Positions 1 to 10,105 are shown, counted from the stretch's first letter. The stretch: DNA of 64,000 nucleotides from Coprococcus comes ATCC 27758 (GCF_025149785.1 NZ_CP102277.1:2046001-2110000), one strand, 5' to 3'. Notes: generated by a model from the letters alone, not told the origin. Made by a program: numbers and translations.

Positions 1-1
1 A

Positions 2-820
2 AAAGCTCATGGATATTCTTCTTCTCTGATCCGGGCAATCAAAGAAGATACGGAAGGAATCCGTCTGAACGGGGAACCGGTACTGGCACGCACCCTTCTT
101 ACTCCCGGCGACCAGCTTGCCATCCGGATTACCGAAACAAAATTCTCCGAAAATATTGTTCCGTCAGATCTGCCTCTTTCGATCGTATATGAAGATCCGG
201 ACCTGCTGGTCATCAATAAACCTGCCGGAATGCCAATTCACCCTTCCCAGGGAAATTATGACAACACACTTGCCAATGCCTGTGCCTGGTATTTCAAAGA
301 GAAAGGCGAGCCTTTTGTCTACCGCTGCATTAACCGGCTTGACCGGGACACCACCGGTCTTCTGATCATTGCCCGGCATCTTTACAGTGCCTCTCTCCTC
401 TCTGCCATGATGGCACGCCGGGAAATCCACCGGGAATATCTGGCACTTGCCACGGGAATCGTCCCGGAAGACGGAATCATCACTGCTCCAATTGCCAGAA
501 AAGAGGGTTCTACCATCGAGCGCATGGTCGATTTTAAACATGGTGAATATGCCTGCACCCATTATCGCAGGATTTCCATCACAAATACAGATCCGGTCTA
601 CTCTCTGGTTGCCTTAAAGCTGGATACCGGACGCACTCATCAGATCCGGGTGCATATGAATTACATCGGTCATCCGCTTCCGGGAGATTTTCTCTATAAT
701 CCGGATTACAGCCATATCAGCCGTCAGGCACTGCACTCACATCATCTGCGTTTCCGGCATCCAATCACAGGAGAAGAAATGCATTTCACAGCGCCTGTGC
801 CTGAAGATATGTTACTCTGA
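2..820 (+). CDS. RluA-family RNA pseudouridine synthase (5' end outside window)
   Basis: The frame is open from base 2 to a TGA at 818-820, so the visible 272 residues lack the true start. The protein isomerises uridine to pseudouridine in rRNA or tRNA. The first ~45 visible residues (SSSLIRAIKEDTEGIRLNGE...) look like an S4-type RNA-binding module. The catalytic domain follows, with EDPDLLVINKPAGMPIHP and the active-site segment NRLDRDTTGLL, whose Asp is the family nucleophile; most relatives have HRLDRDTSG. RTHQIRVHM is also present. It is convergent with the next gene and followed by a strong hairpin. The exact target uridine (RluC/RluD/YlyB-like) cannot be assigned. Confidence 0.88.
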   Translation, partial: KAHGYSSSLIRAIKEDTEGIRLNGEPVLARTLLTPGDQLAIRITETKFSENIVPSDLPLSIVYEDPDLLVINKPAGMPIHPSQGNYDNTLANACAWYFKEKGEPFVYRCINRLDRDTTGLLIIARHLYSASLLSAMMARREIHREYLALATGIVPEDGIITAPIARKEGSTIERMVDFKHGEYACTHYRRISITNTDPVYSLVALKLDTGRTHQIRVHMNYIGHPLPGDFLYNPDYSHISRQALHSHHLRFRHPITGEEMHFTAPVPEDMLL

Positions 821-901
821 TAAATATATTTAAGTGATCCCCTTCCCCGGCACATAATACTCTTTTTATGGAAGAATTTTCCATATGTATTTTCCGGTCA
901 A

Positions 902-968
902 ACAGAAGAAGAGCTCCTGAGAGAACAAAGATATTCATTCTCCCAGAAGCTCTTCTTCTGTTTATTTC
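902..968. terminator. Intrinsic terminator between convergent genes
   Basis: A perfect 14-bp stem (ACAGAAGAAGAGCT at 902-915 with its complement at 948-961) is followed by TTTATTTCTT on the plus strand. It suits the RluA gene best and may also stop the minus-strand kinase cluster. The rest of 821-1068 shows no gene. Confidence 0.75.
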
Positions 969-1068
969 TTATTTCTGACGACGGATCACACTAAAAAAAC
1001 AGCGGAACGGATTCAAACTGCCTCTATAATCTATATCGCTCTCTTACCATGTGACCAGCTTCAACATT

Positions 1069-2742
1069 CTACAAATCGAAACATCCGCCTCCAATAAATT
1101 CCCTCAAAATCGAATTCTGCGGAACATACTCACTTCCGATCCCCACAAAATAATCCAGGAATTTGAGCAGTCTCTTCGCTTCCTGATATTCGGCGCAGTC
1201 CTTCTCAATTCCGAACAGGATCGGTTCTGCATAGGCTTTCAGAACTGCCAGCTCATAAAGAAGAGCTGAATTGAACATCACATCCGCGTCTTCCTGATAC
1301 GGGAAAATATTGTTCTCTTCCCCTCTTCGCACCGACTGCCACATAGCGATCGTCTGCTTTGCCGAAGTACCTCTGGTTCTTGCATCACGCACCATCCGGC
1401 GGATCAGACGTCCATCTGTTGATGCGATCCGGTTATGCTCATCGATATTCAGCTGGGTCAGTGCACTGATATAGATCTTGAATTTATTTTCTTTTGGCAG
1501 ATCATGGGTCAACGCATCATTCAGACAATGAATGCCTTCGATCACCAGAATATCCTGCTCACCAAGCTGCATATAATGTCCGTTATATTCCCGTTTTCCG
1601 GTCTTGAAATTGAACGTCGGAAGCTCAATCCGTTCTCCTGCAAGCAGCTTTTTCAGATCGTGATTAAAAAGTTCCACATCCAGTGCTTCCAAACACTCAT
1701 AATTCGGCTTTCCTTCTGCGTCCAGCGGTGTATCCACACGGTTCTTAAAGTAATCATCCACCGAAATCGGATGCGGGACCAGACCGCTTACCCGGAGCTG
1801 GATGGAAAGCCGTCTGGAAAATGTAGTCTTTCCTGACGAAGAAGGACCGGCGATCAAGACAAACTTTTTCTGCGGATTTCCTGCAATCTGCTCTGCGATC
1901 TGCGCAATCTTCTTCTCCTGCATTGCCTCCTGTACCAGAAGCAGTTCCTTTGGATTGGCGCTGCCGCCTGTCACATAATCATTCAGTGCCCCTACCGTTT
2001 CAATTCCAAGCATATCACCGCCACGCGTAGATTCCTTCAGCACATGGAACAGCTTATTCTGAGGCTGAAACGGAGGTATCTTTTCCGGTTCAGCTGCCTC
2101 CGGCATCTGCACTACAAATCCCTCATCATATAAATATAATTTAAAATATTTCAGATAGCCGGTTGATGGAACCATATAGCCGTAATAGTAGTCCTCAAAT
2201 TCATTGATACTGTAAATATTGACTGTAGACACTCTGCGATACCGGAACAAACGCTCTTTATCCTTCATACCGTACTTGCGGAACATTTCAACCGCTTCAT
2301 CGGTATGAACCGATCTCTTCCGGATTGAAAGATCCATATCTGCCATTTCATGCATCCGTTCTTCAATCCTTGCAAGCAGTTTCTGATCCAGCTTCTGATC
2401 TCCTTTTATTGTACAATAATACCCTTTATCTACTGAAAAATGGATTCTCACCTGTTCTATCTTATCGTGTCCGATTGTATCATATACTGCCTTCACCAGC
2501 AGAAAACTTACACCACGGCGATAGGTAAGATTTCCAATTGTCTCGCCTGTCGTCACAAAATGGAGCGCACAGTCCTTTTTCAGCTTCTTTCCAAGCTCCT
2601 GAAGCTTTCCATTTACATATACAAGAACAATATCATGTGGGTATCTTTCCTGATATTCCCCGGCAATCTGCAGATATGTGGTTCCTGCCGGAAAACTTCT
2701 CTCTTCCCCGTCAATCTGTACTTTGTACATCTGCTGTTCCAT
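1069..2742 (-). CDS. Uridine kinase-like nucleoside kinase with N-terminal TGS domain
   Basis: A 557-residue cytoplasmic protein. Residues ~1-65 are a TGS domain (YLQIAGEYQERYPHDIVLVYVNGK), followed by a region like the second additional domain of threonyl-tRNA synthetase. From ~residue 295 there is a P-loop kinase of the uridine kinase/phosphoribulokinase family (LIAGPSSSGKTTFSRRL). Such proteins are annotated as nucleoside or uridine kinases in Clostridia. The substrate is inferred from the kinase domain only. It is the last gene of the minus-strand cluster starting at ~9.8 kb. Start chosen at ATG with GGCGGT just upstream. Confidence 0.85.
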   Translation of the reverse strand: MEQQMYKVQIDGEERSFPAGTTYLQIAGEYQERYPHDIVLVYVNGKLQELGKKLKKDCALHFVTTGETIGNLTYRRGVSFLLVKAVYDTIGHDKIEQVRIHFSVDKGYYCTIKGDQKLDQKLLARIEERMHEMADMDLSIRKRSVHTDEAVEMFRKYGMKDKERLFRYRRVSTVNIYSINEFEDYYYGYMVPSTGYLKYFKLYLYDEGFVVQMPEAAEPEKIPPFQPQNKLFHVLKESTRGGDMLGIETVGALNDYVTGGSANPKELLLVQEAMQEKKIAQIAEQIAGNPQKKFVLIAGPSSSGKTTFSRRLSIQLRVSGLVPHPISVDDYFKNRVDTPLDAEGKPNYECLEALDVELFNHDLKKLLAGERIELPTFNFKTGKREYNGHYMQLGEQDILVIEGIHCLNDALTHDLPKENKFKIYISALTQLNIDEHNRIASTDGRLIRRMVRDARTRGTSAKQTIAMWQSVRRGEENNIFPYQEDADVMFNSALLYELAVLKAYAEPILFGIEKDCAEYQEAKRLLKFLDYFVGIGSEYVPQNSILREFIGGGCFDL

Positions 2743-2812
2743 ATTTACCGCCTTCTTTCTGCCTTACGGCGCTTTGACAAATCTGTCTGTTTTCTCCCCG
2801 CTCCCAAACACC

Positions 2813-3610
2813 TTACGTCAAAACCCAGAATGGCTGCCGGATCTTTGCTGTCCGGATCTCTGCCTCTGGAAATTTCTCCCGGCAAAAATGTTCCATATCT
2901 GCAATAAAGATATGTTCCACGCCATAGTGTCCGGCATCAATTACTGCCATTTTTTGCGCAACCGCATCAATCCCCTCATGGTGATCAATGTCACCTGTCA
3001 CCAGTACATCCACACCTTTTTCCAAAGATACGGAAATTGCGCTCTTCCCGGAGCCCGGAAAAACACCAAGGCGATGTACCTGCATATCCGGCTCTCCAAA
3101 AATTTTCACATTCGGAAGATCAAATGCTTTTTTTACCATTTCCGCACAGGATTTTAAATCCATCGGCTGTGCCAGATCAGCAACTCTTCCGATCCCAACC
3201 GGAACTTCGCCGGATTCTGAATGCATGCTTCCCGTCACTTCCAGAACCTCCGGTTCACTCAGTTCAAGTACCTTCCCAGCAAGCTCTGCCATTCCCATCA
3301 CATCATAATTGGTATGCATCGCATAGTAAGAAATGTCATCCCGGATCAACTTCAGTACTCTTCTGCCAATAAAATCCTCGTCATTAATCTTTTTCATTGC
3401 TTTAAAGATCATCGGATGATGTGTGATCAGCATATCCGCGCCCCAGTCTGCTGCTTCTTCGATCACTTCATCCGTCGCATCCAGTGCAAGATAGATCCGC
3501 TTTACTTCTTTATCGCTTCTTCCGACCTGCAGTCCTACATTATCCCACTCCATAGCATAGTGCTTTGGAAAACGTGCTTCTATTTCTTTTATAATTTCTC
3601 TGCAAATCAT
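2813..3610 (-). CDS. Nif3-like dinuclear metal-centre protein (YqfO/DUF34)
   Basis: About 265 residues. The family forms hexamers with a two-metal site; its proposed activities (GTP cyclohydrolase I-like or metal handling) are unsettled. Visible signatures are the N-terminal MEWDNVGLQVG, TDEVIEEAADWGADMLITHHP (metal-binding His pair) and the C-terminal DAGHYGVEHIF. AGGAGG at 3617-3622 is 6 nt before the ATG at 3610 and 3 nt before another ATG at 3613, so the start is one of these. A longer in-frame start further upstream would overlap trmK and looks unnecessary. The RBS lies over the last codons of trmK, implying coupled translation. Confidence 0.9.
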   Translation of the reverse strand: MICREIIKEIEARFPKHYAMEWDNVGLQVGRSDKEVKRIYLALDATDEVIEEAADWGADMLITHHPMIFKAMKKINDEDFIGRRVLKLIRDDISYYAMHTNYDVMGMAELAGKVLELSEPEVLEVTGSMHSESGEVPVGIGRVADLAQPMDLKSCAEMVKKAFDLPNVKIFGEPDMQVHRLGVFPGSGKSAISVSLEKGVDVLVTGDIDHHEGIDAVAQKMAVIDAGHYGVEHIFIADMEHFCREKFPEAEIRTAKIRQPFWVLT

Positions 3611-3620
3611 CATTTTCCTC

Positions 3621-4337
3621 CTAAAAATACCGGTCAAGCAGGTCTTCTGCTCTCTTTATCATATGCAGAATCTCTGCACTTCTCTCCTTCGTGCGTTCAC
3701 TCTCCTGCACCCGAAGCTTTTCATACACGCCCTGATTCACAGACAGTTCTTTTTTCAGATATTCTCCCATCACCGGGTGACCCTTCTCTAATAAATATTT
3801 TCCATATTCAAGCTCTTCTTCTGCTGCCGGAACACCTTCCGCATAAAGACCTTTCTGCTCTGTCGGGATCACCTTCATCATCGGATAGTATTTGCCATCC
3901 TCTTCCACCATGTCCTCTGCAACGATACGAAATCTATGTTCTTCCAGATAACGGCGGACTTTCGCAAGCTCTGACTGCGGCTGCAGGATCAGTTCCTTTA
4001 AGCTTCTGGTTTTTGCCGGATCCTCATTCAAAATATGTATGACAAGACCGCCGCCCATTCCGGCGGCGATCATTGTGTCAGCTTCTTCCATTTTCAAATT
4101 CACCAGACCATCAGAAAGACGGGTAACGATCTTCCCATCCAGTCCATGTTCAAGGATATGTGTATCCGCTCTCTCTAATGGTCCTTTGTTAATATCCATG
4201 GCAATTGCGGATGGAACCAGCCCGTTCTGTGTCAGATAGATTGGGATGTAAGCGTGATCTGTTCCCACATCCGCAAGACGCATTCCCGGTGTGACAAGAT
4301 CCGCCACTGCCTGTAATCTTTTTGATAATTCAGCCAT
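3621..4337 (-). CDS. trmK: tRNA (adenine(22)-N1)-methyltransferase
   Basis: A 238-residue SAM-dependent methyltransferase that makes m1A22 in tRNA. The SAM-binding motif is MRLADVGTDHAYIPIYL near the N terminus, followed by AMDINKGPLERA and the acidic DTMIAAGMGGGL typical of TrmK/YqfN. The position between rpoD (4 nt upstream) and nif3 is the usual Firmicutes order, which supports the call. Confidence 0.93.
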   Translation of the reverse strand: MAELSKRLQAVADLVTPGMRLADVGTDHAYIPIYLTQNGLVPSAIAMDINKGPLERADTHILEHGLDGKIVTRLSDGLVNLKMEEADTMIAAGMGGGLVIHILNEDPAKTRSLKELILQPQSELAKVRRYLEEHRFRIVAEDMVEEDGKYYPMMKVIPTEQKGLYAEGVPAAEEELEYGKYLLEKGHPVMGEYLKKELSVNQGVYEKLRVQESERTKERSAEILHMIKRAEDLLDRYF

Positions 4338-4341
4338 CTTC

Positions 4342-5457
4342 TTAATCCAAATAATCTCTTAATTTTCTGCTGCGGCTTGGATGACGAAGCTTGCGGAGTG
4401 CTTTTGCTTCAATCTGACGGATACGCTCACGGGTGACATCGAACTCTTTTCCGACCTCTTCCAGTGTACGTGCTCTTCCATCACTCATACCAAAACGCAG
4501 GCGGAGAACCTTCTGCTCTCTCTCTGTCAGTGTACTTAAAACTTCATCCAGCTGTTCTTTCAGAAGTGTCTGCGCTGCAGCTTCTGCCGGAACAGGTACA
4601 TTGTCATCCTGGATAAAGTCGCCCAGGTGGCTGTCCTCTTCCTCACCGATCGGAGTCTCAAGAGAAACCGGTTCCTGGGAAATCTTTAAGATTTCACGCA
4701 CACGGTCTACCGGCATGTCCAACTCTGCAGCGATCTCTTCCGGCGTAGGTTCACGTCCAAGCTCCTGCAGTAACTGTCTGGATACACGGATCAGTTTGTT
4801 GATCGTCTCTACCATATGAACCGGTATACGGATGGTTCTCGCCTGGTCAGCAATCGCACGTGTGATTGCCTGACGGATCCACCATGTTGCATAGGTACTG
4901 AACTTAAATCCCTTCTGATAATCAAACTTCTCTACCGCTTTGATAAGTCCAAGGTTTCCTTCCTGTATAAGATCCAGAAACAGCATACCACGTCCCACGT
5001 AACGCTTTGCAATGCTGACTACCAGTCGCAGGTTGGCTTCTGCAAGACGCTTTTTCGCTTCTTCATCACCATCTGCCATTCTCTTTGCCAGCTCAATCTC
5101 TTCTTCTGCTGAAAGAAGCGGAACCTTACCGATCTCCTTCAGATACATACGGACCGGATCTTCGATGCTGATTCCGTCCGGAACAGACAGGTCGATCTTC
5201 TCCATATCCACTTCGTCTTCATCCGAAAGCATGATCTCCAGATCATCATCATCCACATTGGAGTCGTCATTCATCTGAAGCACATCGATCCCATTGGCCT
5301 CCAGGTACTCAAATACCTTGTCCATCTGTGTCGGTTCCAGCTCCATATCCCGGAATGCATCATTGATTTCCTGAATTTCAAGAATGTTCTTCTTTTTCTT
5401 CGCAAGGGCAACCAGATTTTTTAATTTTTCCTGAAACTTTACTACGTTCTCTTCCAT
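4342..5457 (-). CDS. rpoD: Primary RNA polymerase sigma factor (sigma-A)
   Basis: 371 residues, a typical length for a Gram-positive SigA with a short region 1. Region 1.2/2 contains [17 protein letters not shown] and [17 protein letters not shown], then the -10-binding [20 protein letters not shown]. Region 3 is around [12 protein letters not shown]. Region 4.2 contains [20 protein letters not shown], the -35-reading helix-turn-helix. It follows dnaG by 39 nt, as in the classical macromolecular-synthesis operon. Confidence 0.97.
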   Translation of the reverse strand: MEENVVKFQEKLKNLVALAKKKKNILEIQEINDAFRDMELEPTQMDKVFEYLEANGIDVLQMNDDSNVDDDDLEIMLSDEDEVDMEKIDLSVPDGISIEDPVRMYLKEIGKVPLLSAEEEIELAKRMADGDEEAKKRLAEANLRLVVSIAKRYVGRGMLFLDLIQEGNLGLIKAVEKFDYQKGFKFSTYATWWIRQAITRAIADQARTIRIPVHMVETINKLIRVSRQLLQELGREPTPEEIAAELDMPVDRVREILKISQEPVSLETPIGEEEDSHLGDFIQDDNVPVPAEAAAQTLLKEQLDEVLSTLTEREQKVLRLRFGMSDGRARTLEEVGKEFDVTRERIRQIEAKALRKLRHPSRSRKLRDYLD

Positions 5458-5496
5458 GTAGTGTCCTTCCTCTCATCGCTTGTTTATATTCTATCC

Positions 5497-7272
5497 CTAA
5501 TTAATGGAAATATGCAGTTTATGAAGGTCCTGCACTGCCTTCTTCGCATTCATAAGCCTTTGCAGCCCCTGAATGTCTGTCGGATCCAGATTCCGGGTTG
5601 CGGTTTCGATACTGTACTCCTTTACCCGGAGAATCGTCTCCTTGATCGCTTTTTCCTGCTCTCCCGCAGTCGTCAGCTCTTTGATTCTCGTATTGAAAAG
5701 TGCTGCCACCGCGCGGTGTTCCTCTTCCTCTGTAAAATAATTCATGATCTGCGCAGGATTCAGTTCTCCTTTTGCATGCTGTTCATACAGAAGTTCAGCA
5801 ACTTTCCGGTACAGCTCCACCGTAAAATCCTCTGGCGTAACATAACGGCTTACCTGATCAAACAGCTCTTCCCTGTCGATCAGCCAGGTAAGCAGAATCT
5901 TCTGTGACCGGATATGACCATCCTCTTTTGGCGTTTCCTGGCGGATCGTCTGTCTCGGCTTTGTGGCCGGAGCTGCCATTCCGCTCTGGACTGCTACCTT
6001 GACAACCAGCTTCTTAAGTTCTTCGTAGCCGACGTGATAAGTCTTTGCCACCGCTTCTATGTAATTATCACGTTCAATTTCTTCTTCAAAACGTGCCAGC
6101 CTTCTCGCCGCCTCTCTGAGGAATTCCGTCTTTCCTTCCGGTGCATTCAGGTCATAACCTTTTTCCAGCATCTCAAGACCGAACATAAAGCTGTTCCTTG
6201 CTTTCCTGATCCGCTCTTCAAATGCCTCAGCTCCAAGATTCTTGATGAATTCATCCGGATCCTTGTACGGTTCCATCCGGATCACGCGGGTCGTCACACC
6301 GGCCTCCCGAAGGATCGGAGCTGCCCGGAGTGCCGCTTTAGTTCCGGCTTCATCACTGTCATAGGTCAGATAGACTTCATTCACATACCGTTTGATCAAT
6401 GCTGCATGTCCTGCTGTAAGTGCAGTTCCAAGTGACGCAACTGCATTGGTAAATCCCGCCTGATGGAGCGAAATTACATCCATATAGCCTTCACATACAA
6501 TAAAATACGGCTTTCTTGATGTTCTCGCCCGGTGAAGTCCGTACAGATTCCGGCTCTTATCAAAGATCAGAGTCTCCGGTGAGTTCAGGTACTTTGGCTT
6601 CCCGTCGCCCATCACACGCCCGCCGAATCCGATCACACGGTTATTCACATCCATAATCGGAAACATGACACGGTTCCAGAATTTGTCGTAAACTCCGTGC
6701 TTTTCATCGACATTTACCAGACCGGCTTTGATGATCATCTCTTCACTATAACCCTTCATCTTCAGGTATCGAAACAGATCATCACTGTATTTGCTGGAAT
6801 ATCCAAGTCCAAATGCGGTGATCGTCTCCTGGCTCAACTGACGGTTCTGCAGATATTCTCTTGCCTGCCTTCCGCCCTCCGTCTTCAGCTGCGCATAATA
6901 ATACTTGGCCGCCAGCTTGTTCATCTCAAGCAGCGCACTTCTCGTATCTGCTCTTTCTTTCGCTTCTTTTGAATATTCCTCTTGCGGAAGCTCCACACCG
7001 GCACGCTGTGCCAGAAACTTGAGTGCTTCTACAAAAGAATAATTCTCATACTCCATAATGAAGGTAAATACATTCCCTCCCGCTCCGCAGCCAAAGCAGT
7101 AATACATCTGCTTATCCCTGCTCACAGAAAAAGAAGGAGATTTCTCACTGTGAAACGGGCAAAGTCCGAAATACGAACTCCCCTGCTTCTTCAGCTTCAC
7201 ATATCCGGAAATCACATCTACGATATCATTTTTCGATCTTACTTCTTCTATAATCTCATCTGAATAATACAT
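5497..7272 (-). CDS. dnaG: DNA primase
   Basis: 591 residues. The N-terminal CHC2 zinc finger is visible as CPFHSEKSPSF ... YYCFGCGAGG. The RNA polymerase core with TOPRIM fold follows (IVCEGYMDVISLHQAG, then YDSDEAGTKAA supplying the metal-binding Asp residues). The C-terminal helical part is the helicase-binding domain. It synthesises RNA primers at the replication fork. It lies between dgt and rpoD. A 25-nt hairpin occupies the dgt-dnaG gap. Confidence 0.96.
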   Translation of the reverse strand: MYYSDEIIEEVRSKNDIVDVISGYVKLKKQGSSYFGLCPFHSEKSPSFSVSRDKQMYYCFGCGAGGNVFTFIMEYENYSFVEALKFLAQRAGVELPQEEYSKEAKERADTRSALLEMNKLAAKYYYAQLKTEGGRQAREYLQNRQLSQETITAFGLGYSSKYSDDLFRYLKMKGYSEEMIIKAGLVNVDEKHGVYDKFWNRVMFPIMDVNNRVIGFGGRVMGDGKPKYLNSPETLIFDKSRNLYGLHRARTSRKPYFIVCEGYMDVISLHQAGFTNAVASLGTALTAGHAALIKRYVNEVYLTYDSDEAGTKAALRAAPILREAGVTTRVIRMEPYKDPDEFIKNLGAEAFEERIRKARNSFMFGLEMLEKGYDLNAPEGKTEFLREAARRLARFEEEIERDNYIEAVAKTYHVGYEELKKLVVKVAVQSGMAAPATKPRQTIRQETPKEDGHIRSQKILLTWLIDREELFDQVSRYVTPEDFTVELYRKVAELLYEQHAKGELNPAQIMNYFTEEEEHRAVAALFNTRIKELTTAGEQEKAIKETILRVKEYSIETATRNLDPTDIQGLQRLMNAKKAVQDLHKLHISIN

Positions 7273-7293
7273 TATGTCCTACACCTTCCTGGC

Positions 7294-7318
7294 AGGGTTC
7301 GCGCACCTTGCGCAACCC
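7294..7318 (-). other. Intergenic hairpin between dgt and dnaG
   Basis: The sequence GGGTTcGCGCAcctTGCGCAACCC folds into a stable stem-loop. No U-run follows on the minus strand, so it is not an obvious terminator. It may stabilise or process the dgt-dnaG transcript; the role is unknown. Confidence 0.45.
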
Positions 7319-7356
7319 CTACATAATATATATTCGACAAAACTTTTTTATTTCCT

Positions 7357-8361
7357 TTAAAATTTCCAAGATTGTGGAATAAAAATTTCTTCAAACTTTT
7401 TCACGGCAAAATTATCCGTCATTCCTGCTATGTAATCACACACTGCGATCTCCGGCATTTCCCCCTTCTGCAGCTGTTTCAGATACTGCTCCGGCATCTT
7501 TTCCATGTGCGTTTCATAATAAGAATACAGATCTTCGATCATTCGGATTGCTTTGTCCTCTTCGCCCTTTGCAAGTGGATTCTCATAAACATGGGTAAAC
7601 ATATATGCCCGCAGCTCCATCAATGCTTCACGGACTTCCTCTGACATGCAGATCTTCGGTTTGTCCATGCTGTTTACGATCACATCATGGGTAAGTGTGT
7701 TCAAACGCTCTCTTTTACTGTTGCCCAGAACTTTTCGCAGCTCTTTGGGCAGTTCCTCTTCATTCATGATCCCCGCCCTTACTGCGTCATCAATATCATG
7801 GTTCACATAAGCAATCTTATCAGACAGTCTGACGATCTGCCCTTCCAGTGTCGCAGGCATTCCCGCACTTTTGTGGTTTCGGATTCCATCGATCACTTCC
7901 CAGGTCAGGTTCAGTCCCTCCCCCTGTTTCTCCAACACCTCTACTACACGGACACTTTGTTCATTGTGTTTAAATCCACACGGACACACATTATTCAGAG
8001 CTCTCTCTCCTGCATGCCCAAACGGAGTATGCCCAAGATCATGCCCCAGTGCAATTGCCTCCACCAGATCTTCATTCAGCCTGAGCGCCTTTCCGATCGT
8101 CCGGGCGTTTTGCGATACTTCCAGCGTATGCGTCAGCCGTGTCCTGTAATGGTCTCCGATTGGTAGGAGAAACACCTGCGTCTTCTGCTTCATGCGCCGG
8201 AATGCCTTACTGTGCAGGATCCGATCTCTGTCCCTCTGAAAAACCGGTCGGATGTCACACTGTGGCTCATTTCTCTTTCTCCCCCGGGAAGCCATGCTTA
8301 ATGTGGCACAGGGGCTTAGATATTCCTTTTCTCTTTCTTCCATCTGTTCCCTGATTGTCAT
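7357..8361 (-). CDS. dgt: Deoxyguanosinetriphosphate triphosphohydrolase-like protein (HD domain)
   Basis: 334 residues. HD-superfamily metal site: RTRLTHTLEVSQNART and AIALGHDLGHTPFGHAGE carry the His and His-Asp ligands. The N-terminal RDRILHSKAFRRMKQKTQVF is the nucleotide-side signature of dNTPases. The family hydrolyses dNTPs to nucleosides and triphosphate. It directly precedes dnaG, a common clostridial order linking dNTP control with replication. The upstream PPK2 gene ends 3 nt before its start. Confidence 0.9.
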   Translation of the reverse strand: MTIREQMEEREKEYLSPCATLSMASRGRKRNEPQCDIRPVFQRDRDRILHSKAFRRMKQKTQVFLLPIGDHYRTRLTHTLEVSQNARTIGKALRLNEDLVEAIALGHDLGHTPFGHAGERALNNVCPCGFKHNEQSVRVVEVLEKQGEGLNLTWEVIDGIRNHKSAGMPATLEGQIVRLSDKIAYVNHDIDDAVRAGIMNEEELPKELRKVLGNSKRERLNTLTHDVIVNSMDKPKICMSEEVREALMELRAYMFTHVYENPLAKGEEDKAIRMIEDLYSYYETHMEKMPEQYLKQLQKGEMPEIAVCDYIAGMTDNFAVKKFEEIFIPQSWKF

Positions 8362-8364
8362 TTT

Positions 8365-9828
8365 TTATTTTCTCTCTTCTTTCAGTCGTTTCTCGATTGC
8401 TTCTGTCACGCATTCAAGAACTTTAATACGTGCATAGTATTTATCATTTCCTTCCACTACGATCCACGGTGCATGTGGCATAGAAGTCTTTTCCAGCATT
8501 TCTTCTACCGCCACCTCATACTGATCCCATTTTTCCCGGTTTCTCCAGTCTTCATCGGTGATCTTCCACTGTTTTTTCGGATTTTCCTGTCTGGCTTTAA
8601 ACCTTCTCGCCTGCTCATCCTTGTCAATCTGCATCCAGAATTTCAGCACGATTGCTCCTGCATTTACCAGATCCTGCTCCATGGCATTGATTTCCCCATA
8701 AGCTCTCTTCCATTCTTTTTCGGTGCAAAATCCTTCAATCCTCTCTACCATCACTCTTCCGTACCAGGTTCTGTCAAATATCGCAATATGACCGGCTTTC
8801 GGCATTGCACGCCAGAAACGCCACAGATAATGATGTGCTTTCTCTGTATCACTCGGTGACGCTGTCGGATTCACCACATATCCCCTCGGATCCATATGTG
8901 AAGTCAGACGTTTGATCGCACCACCTTTTCCTCCGGCATCCCACCCCTCAAAGCCAAGGACAACCGGGATTCTCCTGCGATAAAGCTCTCCATGCAGATG
9001 TTCCATCTTTTTCTGAAGCGCTTTTAAGCGTTCCTCATAAACCTCTTTTGGCATGGATTTGGAAAGATCCGTCTCTGCCAGAATGGATTCTGCTGTTTCC
9101 CTTTTCATTTCCGTTTTCTTTTCCAGACTGCCTTTTTCTTCCAGTTCCTTTCTTGCGACTGCTTCTTCCATTGCCTGGATCACCGCCTGATAAACAGCCA
9201 CTTTGGCTTCTTTCTTCTTTGCAGCATTGATCACTGTCCACGGTGCGTAATCTGCATCCGTTTTCCGCAGCATCTCTTCATTGATTGCTTTATACTCTTT
9301 AAAATCATGGTTCCGCTTCAGATCGCCTTTGCTTACCCGCCATGCAGTATCCTTGGAAGCAAGCAGTTTCTCAAAGCGCTTTTTCTGTTCTTTCCGGTCA
9401 ATCTTTAAAAACAGTTTGATGATCACCATTCCATCATCTGTCAGCTGTTTTTCAAACGCACGGATCGATGCAAAATCCTTTTCCAGCTCTTTTTCCGGTG
9501 TTTTTCCTTCAAAACGTTCAATCATAACTCTCCGGTACCAGCTGGTATCAAAAATCGCAATTCTTCCCTTTTCCGGGATCTTCGTCCAGAAACGCCACAT
9601 AAAAGGATGCATCCATTCCTCTTCCGTTTCATTTTTTACCGCATATACTTTAAAGCCTCTTGGATCGAGTGCCTGGATCAGATTACCAATCTGAAGCCCT
9701 TTTCCTGCTGCTCCATAACCCTCAAACGCGATCATCACCGGGATTTTTTTCTCCCTGCACACTCTTTGCAGTTCTCCAAGCTGCTCTCCCAGTTCTTTTA
9801 TATCCTTCATTTTTATATTTTTCTCCAT
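8365..9828 (-). CDS. pap: Polyphosphate:AMP phosphotransferase (tandem PPK2 domains)
   Basis: About 487 residues with two PPK2 kinase domains in tandem. The first Walker-A-like loop is FEGYGAAGKGLQIGNLIQ (domain 1) and the second is FEGWDAGGKGGAIKRLTS (domain 2). Each is followed by a DTSWYRRV or DRTWYGRV segment. Two-domain PPK2 proteins phosphorylate AMP to ADP with polyphosphate. GGAGG at 9835-9839 sits 6 nt before the ATG at 9828, so this start is preferred over the upstream in-frame codon at 9846. It appears to be the first gene of the cluster running to udk. Confidence 0.88.
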   Translation of the reverse strand: MEKNIKMKDIKELGEQLGELQRVCREKKIPVMIAFEGYGAAGKGLQIGNLIQALDPRGFKVYAVKNETEEEWMHPFMWRFWTKIPEKGRIAIFDTSWYRRVMIERFEGKTPEKELEKDFASIRAFEKQLTDDGMVIIKLFLKIDRKEQKKRFEKLLASKDTAWRVSKGDLKRNHDFKEYKAINEEMLRKTDADYAPWTVINAAKKKEAKVAVYQAVIQAMEEAVARKELEEKGSLEKKTEMKRETAESILAETDLSKSMPKEVYEERLKALQKKMEHLHGELYRRRIPVVLGFEGWDAGGKGGAIKRLTSHMDPRGYVVNPTASPSDTEKAHHYLWRFWRAMPKAGHIAIFDRTWYGRVMVERIEGFCTEKEWKRAYGEINAMEQDLVNAGAIVLKFWMQIDKDEQARRFKARQENPKKQWKITDEDWRNREKWDQYEVAVEEMLEKTSMPHAPWIVVEGNDKYYARIKVLECVTEAIEKRLKEERK

Positions 9829-10027
9829 AAAATGCCTCCATTTCACCAGTTTCTGCTCTTATTATCCCCAAATTCATTGATAAAACGCGCATTTAACGCA
9901 TACAATTATATATCATATTACTATATTTTCTCATAATAAGAAAGTAAATTTGTAAAATCATTGAATTATTTATCTTTTCGATATTTTTTGTAATATATTG
10001 CGAATTAAAATTTCTTTTAATTTTTTG

Positions 10028-10056
10028 TTGACTTTGCGTTTGGAATATAGTATTAT
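10028..10056 (+). promoter_or_regulatory. Promoter for the tRNA-Leu pair
   Basis: TTGACT at 10028-10033 and TATTAT at 10051-10056 with a 17-nt spacer, about 50 nt before the first tRNA. The stretch 9847-10027 upstream is AT-rich and shows no gene. Confidence 0.75.
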
Positions 10057-10105
10057 AGCTTTTGTCAGCGGCGAGCAGTTAAAAACAAAGCTCACTGAGT
10101 GATAT

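Noticed and set aside
3221-4042. 273-codon plus-strand open frame
   Set aside because: Entirely antisense to nif3-like and trmK, with low-complexity Ser/Phe/His-rich translation and no start signal.
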